A DNA stretch of 64,000 nucleotides from Zhengitettix transpicula (GCA_037074705.1 CM073593.1:103811738-103875737), one strand, 5' to 3'. Shown: positions 1 to 12,609, counted from the first letter of the stretch. Numbers and translations: made by a program. The notes: a model not told the origin generated them from the letters alone.

Positions 1-51
1 AACACACATGTACGTAGGAGGAACATAAAAGCAGACAGATAAGGACGACAG

Positions 52-101
52 ACACACACACACACACACACGAGACAGAGAGAGAGAGAGAGAGAGAGAG
101 A
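52..101. repeat. (CA)n then (GA)n microsatellite
   Basis: A CA run to about position 70 is followed directly by a GA run to about 101. No other function is visible. Confidence 0.95.
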
Positions 102-780
102 AATAAAAATAAACCAACTGTAGACGACATGTTTCGTGTTACCACGCACATATGTGTGTGTGTATATATGAAAAAGAAAATATAACGAGAAGAGAAACAC
201 AACCGCCAGCGCTGGGGCGAATATCCATCCACGTTAACATATTTATACGGTCGCTAAGTGAGAGACAAGCCGGTCTTATCTGTGCCTCCCACCCACACCC
301 GCCCACAGCGAGTATAAATGGCTGAGTAGACTGTCTGTCGGTCTGTAATACAGATAACAGGCAGGGGCTGAGTCACCACGGAGGAACTGCGGCCGTTACA
401 GATAACAGCCGAAGAAGACACGCTTATCGCTAATTGGCAACGGCTATCGGAACGGACTCGGTCACACACACACACGTGCGAAATTGACAACTCTTCACGT
501 GCGCTCGTGTAGAAGTCGTCGTTAAAATTGAAACACTTACTGCCGTCAGCGGAAATATTAAGAGGAGGTCACAAAGTGCTGGGTACAGTCAAGGACGGTT
601 GGAAGAGACAGGAAACGGAAAAGAAAAACCTTTGGAAAATTTGGTGGGATAAATATTCCATTATATAAGATATAAATTACTTTTATTTGTCATTAATTCC
701 ATTTCTCTTCCACTGAAGAAATAAGACAGGTTAAAAAAACATAATTTCATACACACAAAAAATATATATTACTCTTATAA
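102..780. other. Unique sequence, no gene recognised
   Basis: Mixed sequence that turns AT-rich from about 640. A 78-codon open frame on the minus strand at 254-490 has low-complexity composition and no recognisable domain, so it is not called as a gene. Confidence 0.6.
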
Positions 781-3440
781 TAATTATAATAAATAAATAT
801 ACGGCCTCGAGTTTGTTTATAAACAAAAAAAATAATTAACGACGTTTCGTTCTTTTAAAGGACATCTTCAGGTTCGACTAATTAATAATTTTGTATATAA
901 AACAGGTATACAATTATTAAAGCTGTTCATAAGAACCTTTCGTTTAAATTGTATTCATGATTTATGCACACAATTATTAAAAATGTCCAACCTGAACAGA
1001 TCCTTAGAAAAGGAGGAAACGTTGTATAGTTAATTTTTGGTAAAATAAATAAATATGCGGCTTTGAGTAAAAAAAAATCCTGTTTATTAAGAAAACAATT
1101 AATTAGACGTTTCGGCCTTTTTAAGGACATCTTCTGGTCGGACTGTTTTAATAATAATGCATATAAACCAGGTAATCAATTAATAAAACTGTTAATAAAG
1201 ACCTTTCTTTTAAATTTTATACCTGATTTACGTACACAATTGTTAATCATTTTGTATATAAATCAGGTATACAATTATTTAGACTGTTCATAAGAACCTC
1301 TTAAATTTATTGCATGATTTATGTACAAAATTATTAAAAATGTCCAACCTCAAGAAATCCTTAGAAAAGGAGGAAATGTTGTATAGTTAATTTTTGGTAA
1401 TATAAATAAATAAATATGCGGCTTTGAGTAAAAAAAATTCCTGTTTATTAACCAAAAATTAATTAAAGACGTTTCGTCCTTTTTAACGACCTCTTCAGGT
1501 TGGACTGTTTTAATAACTTTGTATATAAATTATTAAGACAGTATGTACACAATTATTAAAAATGTCCAACCTTGACGAAATCCTCAGAAGTGGACGAAAC
1601 GTTGTATAGTTACTTTCTTGTAATATAAATAAATAAATATGGAGTCATAAAATCAAGTTCATATACAAAAAAAAAAATTAGCGACGTTTCGTCCTTTTTA
1701 AGGACATCTTCAGGTTGGACTGTTTAAATAATTTTGTATATAAGTCATCTATACAATTATTCAAACTGTCTATAAGGACCTTCCTTCTAAATGTTATGCT
1801 TGGTTTATATACACAATTGTTAAAATTATCCAACCTTCAAGAGATCCTTAGAAAAGGACGAAACGTTGTAAAGTTAATTTTTGGTAATATAAATAAATAT
1901 GCGGCTTTGAGAAAAAAAAATTCCTGTTTATTAACCAAAAAAATTAATCAAAGACGTTTCGTCCTTTTAACGACCCTAATCCGGTTGGACTGCTTTAATA
2001 AATTTGTATATAAATTATTAAGATTGTCCTTATGGACCTTTTAAATTTATTGCATGATTTATGTACACGTTTATTAAAAATTTCCAACCTGAAAAGATCC
2101 TTAGAAGTGGACGGAACGTTGTATAGTTACTTTCTTGTTATATAAATAAATAAATATGGAGTCATAAAATCAAGTTCATTAACAAAAAAATTGATTAGCG
2201 ACGTTTCGTCCTTTTTAACGACCTCTTCATGTTGGACTGTTTTAATTACTTTGTATATAAATTATTAAGACTGTCCATAAGAACATGTTAAATTTATTGC
2301 ATGATTTATGTACACAATTGTTAAAAATGTCCAACCTGAGGAGATCCTTAAAAAAGGACGAAACGTCGTTAATTTTTGCTAATGTAAACAAAAAAATTCC
2401 CGTTTATTTACAAAAAATTAATTAAAAGCGTTTCGTCCTTTTTAAGGACCTCTTCAGGTCCGACTGTTTTAAAAATAATGCATATAAATCAGGTAAACAA
2501 TTATTAAAACTGTCCTTAAGGACCTATCTTTTAAATTTTGTGCCTGATTTACATACACAATTATTAAAAATGTCCAACCTGAAGAGATCCTTAGAAAAGA
2601 AGGAAACGTTGAATAGTTAATTTTTTGGTAAAATAAATAAATATGCGGCTTTGAGTAAAAAAAATCCTGTTTATTAAGAAAACAATTAATTAGACGTTTC
2701 GTCCTTTTTAAGGACATCGTCTGGTCGGACTGTTTTAATAATAATGCATATAAACAAGGTATTCAATTATTAAAACTGTCCATAAGGACCTTTCTTTTAA
2801 ATTTTATGCATGATTTATGCACACAGTTATTAAAAATGTCCAAGATGAAGAGATACTTACAAAAGGAAGAAACGTTGTAGAGTAAATTTTTGGTAAAATA
2901 AAAATATGCGGCTTTGAGTAAAAAAAATTCCTGTTTATTAACCAAAAAAATTAATTAAAGACGTTTCGTCCTTTTTAACTACCTCTTTAGGTTGGACTTT
3001 TTTAATAACTTTGTATATAAATTATTAAGACAGTCCATAAGAACCTCTTAAATTTATTGCATGGTTTATGTACACAATTGTTAAAAATGTCCAACCTGAG
3101 GAGATCCTTAGAAAAGGACGAAACGTTGTATAGTTAATTTTTGGTAATATAAATAAATAAATATGCGGCTTTGAGTAAAAAAAAATCCTGTTTATTAACC
3201 AAAAAAATTAATTAAAGACGTTTCGTCCTTTTTAAGGACCTCTTCAGGTCGGACTGTTTAAATAATTTTGTATATAAGTCATGTATACAATTATTCAAAC
3301 TGTCCATAAGGACCTTCCTTTTAAATGTTATGCATGATTTATGCACACAGTTATTAAAAATGTCCAAGATGAAGAGATACTTACAAAAGGACGAAACGTT
3401 GAATAGTTACTTTTTGGTAATATAATTAAATAAATATGCT
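781..3440. repeat. Tandem array of alternating-strand hammerhead-like motifs
   Basis: About ten units with a period near 260 bp. Each unit holds one minus-strand core (plus-strand signature ACGTTTCG-hairpin-TCTTCAGG, starting near 841, 1106, 1467, 1681, 1952, 2199, 2427, 2692, 2959 and 3218) and one plus-strand core (CCTGANGA-hairpin-GAAACGTTG, near 990, 1345, 1569, 1830, 2087, 2331, 2576, 2841, 3092 and 3364). The connecting sequence is AT-rich and conserved between units, for example 'AATATGCGGCTTTGAG' and 'CTGTTTATTA'. Box order and the GAAAC core match type I hammerhead ribozymes. The minus hairpin GTCCTT-AAA-AAGGAC is perfect in units near 1681, 2427 and 3218 and damaged in others. Most copies carry one extra base before stem II, and stem I is not evident, so self-cleavage is uncertain. 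The tandem organisation recalls metazoan retrozymes and PLE terminal repeats. Confidence 0.75.
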
Positions 3441-4691
3441 GCCTATAGTCAGGAAAACCATGTTTATTTGTATTTATTTTCCAGAGTTAATTTAATTTAA
3501 GTTACAAATTTAAATGTTTACAGATTATACGGACAATTGGTAAATTAAAAATAAACCAATCAACGTCATTATTATTTATTAAAAATTATTTTAATAAAAT
3601 CGACACAATTTTTTTTGTAGGTACAGTTTTTTCTAAAAAAAATTATTTCGTGTTGTATGATTACACTGTGTATATACACTGTATGATAATAAGGAGTCGT
3701 TAAATTAGAAAATTCTAAGTTTTTTCAAATAAATTAAATTAGAGCAGTTTTTCTATCGAGTGATGACGTCACACAAACTCTCTTTATTTAAAGGTTAATT
3801 TCGGCCCGACTACTGGGAGAAGGTCGTCGACCTCGCAGCCACCAGAGTACACAGTTTCGAAGCCCGTCGCGGGATCCCGCAACAGTTCCCAGCGGACAGA
3901 CAACAACAACAACGAGAACCACCTGTGATTCCAATCAAATTACGGCAAGTGACTGTTTACAAAGAGTAATAATAATATACAGTATCTGCTGCAACACGCG
4001 CTATTTGCTTTCAATTAGCAGAGGTCGCTGGAACAATATGTCCGCTACTGCCAACGAGACTGGAAAATTAAAAAAAATACCAAAAAAAATTTCCCCGGTT
4101 ACCGCCGCGGCGTCGTCGTGGGACTTTATAAATAAATGCTATTATGTTGACATTAATGTGTTGAATAATTGAAAACGGAGACATTTTCCCCTCTGGCGGC
4201 GTTGCCGTGTTTACCGTCGGACCGGCAACGACGCAAGACTCTTGGCAACGTGGGAGCGGAAGAAATTGGACGAGAAATACCTTGTGTTACGTAAACAGAG
4301 TTATCGTCATTAATGCGAAAGGGGGGGAGGGGGGGGAAATCCGTCTTGACGTCGTTTGGAAGCTCTTTGACGTTTGCAGACTCTCAGCCGCGGTACCGGA
4401 AAAAAAAGAAAAGAACAGCGAATCTTGGCAATTAGTAATATATAAATATATATATTATTAATTTGCACACGGCCATTAATTTGTCTCTCTTTTTTTCTGA
4501 AGCGCGACTTTCGTCATCACCTCCATTTTGCTTATTGAAATTTTCAATTACAGCGTTGCCATGTGTTCGTCTAAAGTTCTTATAATTCGGTATTATATTT
4601 TATTAACTAAATTCGTAATTACTAAATTTAATTATATTGTAATTTTAATGTTAAAGAAGAAGGTTATTCAAAATCGTAAATTTTTATTCTA
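3441..4691. other. Unique sequence, no gene recognised
   Basis: AT-rich to about 3730, then a more GC-balanced island at roughly 3800-4430 with CG-containing stretches, then AT-rich again. Open frames at 4207-4461 and 4528-4776 lack recognisable domains, and the second runs through the ribozyme-like motif at 4692. Confidence 0.5.
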
Positions 4692-4727
4692 CCTGAAAAT
4701 GTCCCAGAAGAAGACGAAACGTCGTAG
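4692..4727 (+). ncRNA. Degenerate hammerhead-like motif
   Basis: CCTGAAAATGTC, a loop, then GACGAAACGTCGTAG. Stem II is only GTC/GAC. Stem III can form as AC/GT with a GTC loop, followed by A at the cleavage position and a G that could start stem I. The second box reads CTGAAAA, so the position equivalent to catalytic G8 is A. Probably an inactive relative of the array at 0.8-3.4 kb. Confidence 0.35.
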
Positions 4728-5132
4728 TCGTTGTAAAATAGATTTTTTTTTGTTGGTAATAAAGTGGTATAAGTAGACTTCTTCACTCAAGGCCATTTAT
4801 TTATTTATATTATTATTATTATTATAAATGTCATCAGTCAAATTTTTATATATAATTGTAAATAAAATTAATATTTAAATAATGATTCCATAAATGGAGG
4901 ATCCGAATAAATCAGAGGGGGAAAAAATAAAAGACTAACAAGGGAAGGATCACGTCAATTACTCAATATTTTTATTATTTTTTAAAAATATCCGTTTATC
5001 TGTTTAGATTTTATGCTACAATTTTGCTCCTCCTGTTTTGTCTTAAATAAAACTTTGTATATTAAGGCCCAGGAAAGTTTAAGGGTTGACTGCAATCTTA
5101 TCTCAATAATAATGATTAAATGCGACCTTAAA
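4728..5132. other. AT-rich unique sequence
   Basis: Contains a short TTA/ATT run near 4805-4825. No gene is seen. Confidence 0.5.
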
Positions 5133-5142
5133 ACATGCAAAC

Positions 5143-5681
5143 TTTTTTTTTATTAGGGCAACAGGCTACATGAGGGTAATCCACTCAGGGCAACTCCCCT
5201 TTAATAGCATAGAAAGGGATTTGAAAGGGGGGATGCGGAAGGGTATAGGAAGGTAGCCAAGGGTTAACTAGGGCCCCCGGGCTATATTTTAAGGATCCTA
5301 CCCGGCATTCGCCTAAAGAAATGCAGGGAAAACCTTAGAAAAACCTGCATCGGGTAGGTCGGGCATTGGGTACTTGTCCAACGCCCTTCCGATGACGGGA
5401 GAGGGGTTTGCTGTGGGGATGCAGCATTCCCTTCTTCATGCCTTGGCCAGTTTAGGAGGCAGCTGGCCGACTATTCCAATAGGAATAGCGGACAACTCTT
5501 ACCGTATGCCCAAGGTCTGCGACCCCGGAACATACACCTCTCAAAACAGACCGAGGTGCCTCGGCATGTGGGAACCTTAGTTCAAAAAAACCAGAGAGAT
5601 GTGAGAGCATCCCCAAAGGTAGCCCCCGCCAGAGCTCTCTGGGAAGGTTCACCTGCGAGAAATCCTCTCGCAGGCTTACTT
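5143..5681 (-). mobile_element. R1 retroposon, full-length copy with TSD
   Basis: Read on the minus strand it begins with a hairpin (GCCTGCGAG ... CTCGCAGG), runs through the conserved R1 body and ends '...GTAGCCTGTTGCCC' plus an A-tail. A 10-bp duplication, ACATGCAAAC, lies at 5133-5142 and 5682-5691, directly against the next R1 copy, so this copy landed at the tail of that one. It belongs to the subtype with AGGTGAACCTTCCCAGAG after the hairpin. Its open frames are not conserved between copies, so it is treated as non-coding. It is SINE-like by structure, but no clear Pol III A/B box pair was found. Confidence 0.85.
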
Positions 5682-5691
5682 ACATGCAAAC

Positions 5692-5844
5692 TTTTTTTTT
5701 TTTTTTTAGGGCAACAGGCTACATGAGGGTGATCCACATTGGGCAACTCCCCTTTAGCATAGGAAGGGATTGAAAGGGGGGATGCGGAAGGGTAGAGGAA
5801 GGTAGCCAAGGGTTAACTAGTGCCCCCGGGCTGTCGTTTAAGGA
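5692..5844 (-). mobile_element. R1 retroposon, 5'-truncated
   Basis: Only the 3' third of R1, next to its T-run (A-tail on the minus strand). The copy at 5143-5681 is inserted at its tail. Confidence 0.8.
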
Positions 5845-6186
5845 TAAATTGAGTAACAATTTTAAAAGTGACATCCTTTTTCCACCTGCGGAAGCCTGTT
5901 GATATTTTGCCATCGCCTCTACTTTGGACAGAAAACCACATCATTGTGAAAGATTAATTTCTGGATCCTGTTAATATTAAGCATGACACGGGAAACCTTA
6001 ATACCTTATATTATGTTTTATTCTAAAGGAGATTCTGAAGCCCGTCTCTTGTCAATGTTAAAGCAATAAATTGAAGGTACCCTTTTTTTCTGGGAAGCCG
6101 TCAAAGGCACAGCACTGGAAACGACCGTTTACTTTTAATCTTACACTTTGTGTCTAGAAGCAGAATAAATTTTGGAAGTAATTTTG
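5845..6186. other. Unique sequence
   Basis: Nothing recognised between the R1 pair and the foldback element. Confidence 0.5.
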
Positions 6187-7335
6187 CCCGTAAGACTATA
6201 CAAAGCCACAAGAGTTGCGGATAAATAAATTCTAAAATTTTACATATAAAAAACAAATCTTGATAAATAAATTAATAATAATTAAAATTATAATTATAAC
6301 TCATTTGGTTTTGTATAGTTTTAAGGATAAAAACTTCTAAAATTTTCTATAAAAATCGGATATACATAAACAAATTAGTAATTACAATTATTATTATAGT
6401 AAATAATTGTAATTATGGGGTTATGGAAGCCAAATAAATTATTTACTGTAATAATAGTTCTATATAAAAATATTATACAGTATAATATATGTGGTATAAT
6501 GCAATAATAATTATAGTATGGAAGAAGAATAAATTATTTAATGTAATGATTATAGTAACGAAGTAAAATAAATTGTTTATAATAATAATAATTGAATAAA
6601 ATAATAAAAATAAAAATAATATATGTTATTATATATATTACATGCTGCAATAATAATTATAGTATGGAAGTAGAATTAATTATTTACTATAATAATAATT
6701 TTTAATTTATGGAAGCAGAATAAATTATTTAATATAATAATTGTATGTAATAATAATATTATTTAATATAATATGTATTATATAATATAATAATAATTAT
6801 AGTATTGAAGATAAATAAATTATTTAATGAAATAATAATATTATATAATATCATATAATTTATATGCTGTAATAATAATAATTATAGTATGGAAGTAGAA
6901 TTAATTACTTACTATAATAATAATTCTTAATTTATGGGAGTAGGATTAATTATTTACTATAATAATAATTATTAATTTATGGAAGCAGAATAAATTATCT
7001 AATATAATAATTGTATGTAATAATATTATATAATATAATATGTAATATTAATTATAGTATGGAAGTAGAATTAATTAATTACTATAATAATAATTGTAAT
7101 TATTAATTTATTTATGAATATCTGTTTTTATAGAAAATCTTAGAAGCTTTTTTTATCCATAAAAGTTTACATAACCATAAGAGTTATAATTAAAATTTTA
7201 ATTATTAATTTATTTATATAGATTTTTTATTTTTGAATAATTTTAGAAAATGTTTTATCCATAACTCTCATGGGGTTTGTAAAGTCTTGTGGATAAAAAT
7301 ATTCTAAAATTTTATTTTAAAAAAACAGGTTTTGA
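6187..7335. mobile_element. Large AT-rich foldback element with internal tandem repeats
   Basis: Arms at about 6187-6410 and 7080-7300 are imperfect inverted repeats: GGATAAAAACTTCTAAAATT-type stretches and the 'GAGTTATAATTAAAA' block recur in reverse complement. The core at about 6410-7090 is a degenerate tandem array built from ATGGAAG(T/C)AGAATTAATTA followed by ATAATAATAAT. A second, direct copy of the outer arm appears to follow at about 7262-7365. No open frame of interest is present, so this looks like a non-autonomous foldback or MITE-like element. Ends are approximate. Confidence 0.6.
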
Positions 7336-9102
7336 TAAATTAATGATTATAATTAGAATTATTCTGTTTCCACACAAATACCACAAGGTATGAAACGTGC
7401 CGTGAAAATTTCAGTGCAGTATCAATGACGGTTTCTGAGAACAGGGGACCTAAAAATTACCATTGGCAAGTTTCATTTTTCTCCTTATGTCCTTTGGCCC
7501 TTGTGTATTTACCTTTTATTTTATTTCTTGCGATAGTCTTCTGGTTTTCGCCATTATAAAAAGTCGCCAATCCTCGTCGAAACGTCCGGCACTTTTAAAT
7601 TTTCTTAGTATTTTATTCTCAGTTTAAGGCCTTGAGGTTGTATTTGTTGTTACGATTAACTGATGTTAATTTCTGTTTTGAAGTTGATAAATTTGTGTCC
7701 GTTCGGTCCGCTGTAATCGGGTGGTTTTAAACAATTATTTACATGTAAAGCGGAAAGTGAAGGGAGATATGTTAGGGGTGACTGCGACATTGAAATGTGT
7801 TTGACAAATCCGAAAATGATTGTGATATTTGCATGCATATGGCTTCTCCCCTTCCTGAATTGTAAAGCATTTGCGGAGGACCACGCATATTCGGAAGTGA
7901 CGTGATTACCACAGCTTCAGATCGATGATGGCCGCGTCGCTTTCTAATGTGTGTTTGTTACACGCTCCTCTCGCTCTCTCTCTCTCTCTCTCTCTCTAAT
8001 TCCGAGGCGGAATAGCTTCAACTCTGACCCATAATCATCCGCGGAGGGTTACAAAAGCTGTCCTCTGGGACGACGTGCTAAATCCAGGTGCTCGTTCCCC
8101 TTCCCCGCCGCCCCACACTTCGCATTGTAGTCCCCAAATGCCATTAAGGGATGGGTTTCTCTCTTCACCGCCCCCCGCCCTCCGACCCTTCCGGCCCTGT
8201 CGGCATTAATGTCGAGATGAATTTGAAGGCAACCCCTTCTGCCATAAATGCTCTCAGCGTAAAAACTGAATCACACTCAATTACGCGTGCGAGGGAAGTA
8301 CAGAGAGGCAGCGTCAGGGTGGGGAGGGGAAGCCACTTAGAATACAATTACTTTGATTGGGGTTCGCGGATCACGAGCCGAACCCCGGGGTTGCTGAGTC
8401 ACGGGGTTTGTTTGCAATTAATTACGGGGCAATTCCCTTCCCTCGCTACCCGGGGGGGCCGAGAAATACAACTTTATACATCTTGCGGGGCTAATTACCC
8501 CCCACCCCCGAAGCCGTACAAGTTAATTATTGCCGGTGTGCGTCTATCGAGAAGTTATTAAACCTACCCTTCTCATTCCTCCCTCCCTCCCGTTCCATTT
8601 CCCCCCCGCCTTCCCTTTTTTTCTCTTTGCTGCACATTAACAGGTGTGCCAAAGTACTTCCGACACCTGCCGTGGTCGTTACGGACTCGGGGTAATCATC
8701 ACTAAAGGGACCAGATGGCTCAGTAATAACCACTATTGATACTCCGTTTAATTTTGAGCCTGGCCCCGCGTTACTTGATGTTCATCCATTACGATCATTC
8801 CTCTCCAGAGACACGGAAGAGAGTCCTCAGAGGGCTGGTTACGCCATTGCGTATGGTCCAAACAGGACATCAACATTTCTCCATAAAAAAAATCGATACT
8901 TTATACATTTGGAGGTTACCAAGATCTTTATAATGCTAAGAATAATATGACACCACTTGATTCTCAGTCAATGTTCAATCCTTAATTTCAGTCAGATTTA
9001 AGGATGTTACATCAGTAGTATACAAGCTAATAAAATCTAGGATTAAAGATTGAAATAAAAAAAATTCTTCAGAGGGTCTACTGGCGTCTTTTATTGTTAT
9101 TA
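7336..9102. other. Unique sequence with (CT)n and a GC-richer island
   Basis: A (CT)n run lies at about 7968-7997. The segment at about 8040-8800 is more GC-rich than its surroundings, with C-rich tracts. An open frame of 136 codons at 8151-8561 and its antisense have no recognisable domain or codon pattern. The island could be regulatory, but nothing decisive is visible. Confidence 0.45.
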
Positions 9103-9260
9103 CTAGCTGGGTTTCCGGCGTTACCCGGGTTGCCGTAATTAAACTCAGCGACATCCATAACCCCGGATTTGCCTCGGTTGTTCTAGCGTTATTTTATTGT
9201 AACGGCCCATCACCTTCACCCCCACCCCTAAAGGGCTGTTACTTTTCCATGCTGTAAGAG
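9103..9260 (+). mobile_element. R3 repeat, fragment
   Basis: Starts 'ACTAGCTGGGTTTCCGGCGTT' and continues with the GCGACATCCATAACCCCGG block and the CACCCCTAAAGGG block shared with the copies at 27.5, 39.4, 54.2 and 59.7 kb. Only the 5' part remains. Confidence 0.6.
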
Positions 9261-9312
9261 GTTTAATAAATAGTTCTGGATATTCACACGGGTTTTGCAT
9301 ATTTATATTTTA

Positions 9313-9356
9313 ACGCAACATTTCGACGACTAAAAGCTCTGTCGTCATCTTCTAGG
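9313..9356 (-). ncRNA. Decayed hammerhead-like motif
   Basis: On the minus strand CTAGAAGAT is followed by a perfect 6-bp hairpin, GACGAC/GTCGTC, and then GAAATGTTG. The CTGA box is damaged (CTAGA) and GAAAC reads GAAAT, so it should be inactive. It lies 12 bp before the MITE. Confidence 0.35.
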
Positions 9357-9367
9357 CGAAGTGCCAC

Positions 9368-9547
9368 AACCATTCCATTTCATGTTATATAAATCCTCAA
9401 CCGGATCATCACACTGTACCTCGGCAAGTGGCCGGTTGTTTGGCTGATGCTGACATGGCTGAGGCGGACTGTTGACTGAGCGCTGATTGGATCTCACAGT
9501 GTGATGATCCGGTTGAGGATATGTATATAACATGAAATAGAATGGTT
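9368..9547. mobile_element. MITE-like element with about 50-bp inverted ends
   Basis: The left end, 9368-9417, is the near-complement of the right end, 9496-9547: AACCATTCCATTTCATG against CATGAAATAGAATGGTT, and CCGGATCATCACACTGT against ACAGTGTGATGATCCGG. The 78-bp centre is unique and non-coding. The right end abuts the truncated R1 copy. Confidence 0.75.
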
Positions 9548-9807
9548 CTTCTCCCGCCATCGGAAGGGCGTGGGACAAGTACCAAATGCCCGACCTACCT
9601 GATGCAGGTTTTCTAAGGTTTTCCCCACATTACTTTCAGGCGAATGCCGGGTAGGATCCTTAAAATATTGCCAGGGGGCCCTAGTTAACCTTTGGCTACC
9701 TTCCTCTACCCTTCCGCATCCCCCTTTTCAAATCTCTTGCAACGCTATTAAAGGGTAGTTGCCACCATGTGGATTACCTCATGTAGCCTGTTGCCCAAAA
9801 AAATAAT
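9548..9807 (+). mobile_element. R1 retroposon, 5'-truncated
   Basis: Begins at the 'TCTCCCGCCATCGG' point of R1 and ends 'GTAGCCTGTTGCCC' plus an A-tail. About half of the element is missing at the 5' end. Confidence 0.85.
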
Positions 9808-12609
9808 AATATATTTTTCCTACAGCACATCATCAATCGTTTAAGTTTTTTTACAAGGTCCGATGGTCATTAAAATATAAAGAAAAGCCAAGAAGAACGG
9901 AATTGGAAAATAAACTCGTAATCGCTCTTAATAAATTATTACCACAATAAATACTATACTGTGGCTCTTAAAATTGGTTCTTTATATATGTATATATAAT
10001 AAAAGAATATCAAAATAGTGTTTATTATTACTGTTTCGCACAGACTGTTGTTTGATTACTTTTTATTTATAATATTCCAGTTAAAAAGTTAATATTAAAT
10101 TAAATTATTGTTTTTTTCCTACGTTTGGGTTGACAGCAGAAAATTGATTAAATATATCAATATAATTTTAGTTTATTAATTTTTCTGCGTGGTTTTTTTG
10201 AAGTTAAACTTTGGATGGGTATACTGGTGAGTGTACTACTAAATTTGTAGTTTGACGCTGCGAGGAAAACGAATGTAGAGGACACCGGTACAGATTTGCC
10301 TCTGTCTGTTGATTTAAAATTCGACGTTTCGGGAATTTTCCCGTTCCTTTTAGTCAATGATTCTTATGATGTAAACAACCAGTAATTTGAGGTTACACGA
10401 GGTTATTTTTCGTAATCAAGATTGTTGAGATAAGTTGGTCTGAATTAAAAATTAATATTTAGTTGTGCTTTACCCACACATTGCGAATGAGAAGTCGTCT
10501 GACCCGCCGTGCGCTGTCTTGTCCGTGTGCTGCGCGGTGGCCGACCTCGCAGGGGCAAAATTACGTCGAGGAATGCCTTTGTGACGAACGAACGACCCGT
10601 GCGAGCGATTATTTGCCAAGTGTGAGCGTAATGAAGGCTTCCTCGCGGTTGCTAATGTAATGACGCACTTTACGCGTATCGTGATTACGAGCGAGTAGCG
10701 GAGCGGATCCGTGGCGGAGCACAATGCGTGATTCGAGTGCGTCACCCTCCATCGAGGAGTGAGTGAGTGAGTGAGTCACCCCTTTATTCTGCTGTAACCC
10801 CTTGACTGTTACACGCCATCGCCATCCCCCTCTGGCTTCTCCCACCCTCGGCTTCAACTGTGCGATCTTCCACTACTCGTCGTCACACCCAGTGATTTGT
10901 TTGTACATTTCATTAGCACAGCACAGCAATGTCGATCCGCGTCAGCGGGTCCACACACACACATGGAAAGAGAGTGTTGTTACCACCCTGCAAATCCCTT
11001 TCCCCTTCTTTTCGTAAAAGCGCGTTCGTGTTGGTACGAAAGCGCTTGATGAGGCATGTTGGGATGGGGGTAAAATGAAGGACTCCGGTCTCTGCCCTTG
11101 CATATTGAGTAATGATGAAGGGATAGTGTTGTAGGGCTTCACCACCACCGAACCCTATCTTTAGTTCTCATCAGACGAAGGTGAGCAGACAAACTTGTCT
11201 GCACAAACCAGGTCTACAGACGCGAGGGTGAATCGTAAAACCCTTTGTTCGCTCTGAGCAGACTTGGTCTTGTGACTTTAACAGGCTCATCAGAACGTCA
11301 ATCAGCACATGAAGACATCAATAATATATATTAAATAAATAAACAATTCAGCCACTATCTCAGATAAATATTATTAAATAACTCACTTGAGTGCCCGGCT
11401 TATCCCGGTATTCATTTAATTTAGCCAGGAAAAGAATTTGATTCGACATTAACCTCTTGGTAAACAACACATTTAACCAACATCAAAAACGCCAGTGGTT
11501 GGTTGGAACATTTACCCATTTACGGTCCACTACCCGACCTAACCCGTCGGCATCTAACTCCAAATAAACCAGGATAATGTCTTCTCGGTGTTCGGGAATT
11601 TTCCTACAACATTAAATAAAAGTGTCTCAAAAATCGCAACGTAAAAAATCTGAAACTACTCTCAATACAACCATTAACTAAATAGAGACCAAAACATACC
11701 TGGTACCCCAATACATTCATAATTTTTCCCCTGTGCCTTAAGAGGGTCAAAACTATTCCGAGTATCCTTTTGTCAACCGCGAATTTTTTACTTATTCATC
11801 AAATGATAATGGCTAATTATATTAAATACAATAATAATATGATTAAAATAAGATAGCACAATGCTCTGAGAATGAAGGCATTTATATGGCATTATAATGA
11901 AAGTAATCATAAATCATTCATAATGGATTTTAATATTTTAGAAGTTTATGTTCACACAAAATTTCTAAAAGGCACCCCCTGCATTTTTTCAATACTATTT
12001 TTCTACCTCTAAATTGCTACAGATTTTAATTCTTTTAATAATAGCTTAATACTTCAGATTCCATTTGAAACCTTTCGGACACTTCTTTATATAAGTCACT
12101 TGAGAATTGTGTTTTATATCCATAAATATTTATCGAACACCATCCATAAACAAAAAAGGAAATTGCACAAGAATGAACCCTGAAGAACTCCAATTTACTG
12201 GATGTAATTTTTTTGGACTTCAATGGACCTTACAGTAATTAAATATTGCCAATAACAGTCTGAATAATATATATACTATGAATGAATTATTTAAAATTAG
12301 TACGAAATGATCAAAAGTCAGAATATTTACTTAGAAATATTTAAAGTTGTATATAATTGGTTAAAATCCGAGTAAAAAATTTTTTCCCTTAGTTTAGCGA
12401 CATCTTCAGCCGTTAAATAAAATTATTTTTAAAATATAATAAAAAATGTTGAACCCCAATAAATTCATAAATTACGTACAAAATGGGGTTACTTACAATA
12501 TTAAAGAAGAAATTTATGTAGGAATATAAATAATTAAAATTTGAATTAACAATTATGTATATATATATTTATAAAGTACAACGTTTATTTTATAAACTTT
12601 GTAATTGTA
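9808..12609. other. Unique sequence, no gene recognised
   Basis: AT-rich on both sides of a GC-richer island at about 10460-11060, which includes a GAGT tetranucleotide run at 10757-10776. A weak relic of the ACGTTTCG motif occurs near 10323 and another ribozyme-like fragment near 12395. The open frames here (up to 91 codons) overlap each other on opposite strands and have no recognisable domain. Confidence 0.5.

Noticed and set aside
5374..5580. A peptide of about 68 residues (SHALP...GGSW...CDPGTYTSQNRPR) seen in most R1 copies
   Set aside because: It is the antisense of R1. In most copies it opens from a TTG codon rather than ATG, other frames are open as well, and indels shift it between copies. 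It recurs because R1 recurs.
7555..7600. Hammerhead-like motif at TCGTCGAAACGTCCGG
   Set aside because: No CTGANGA box and no convincing hairpin at the right distance.
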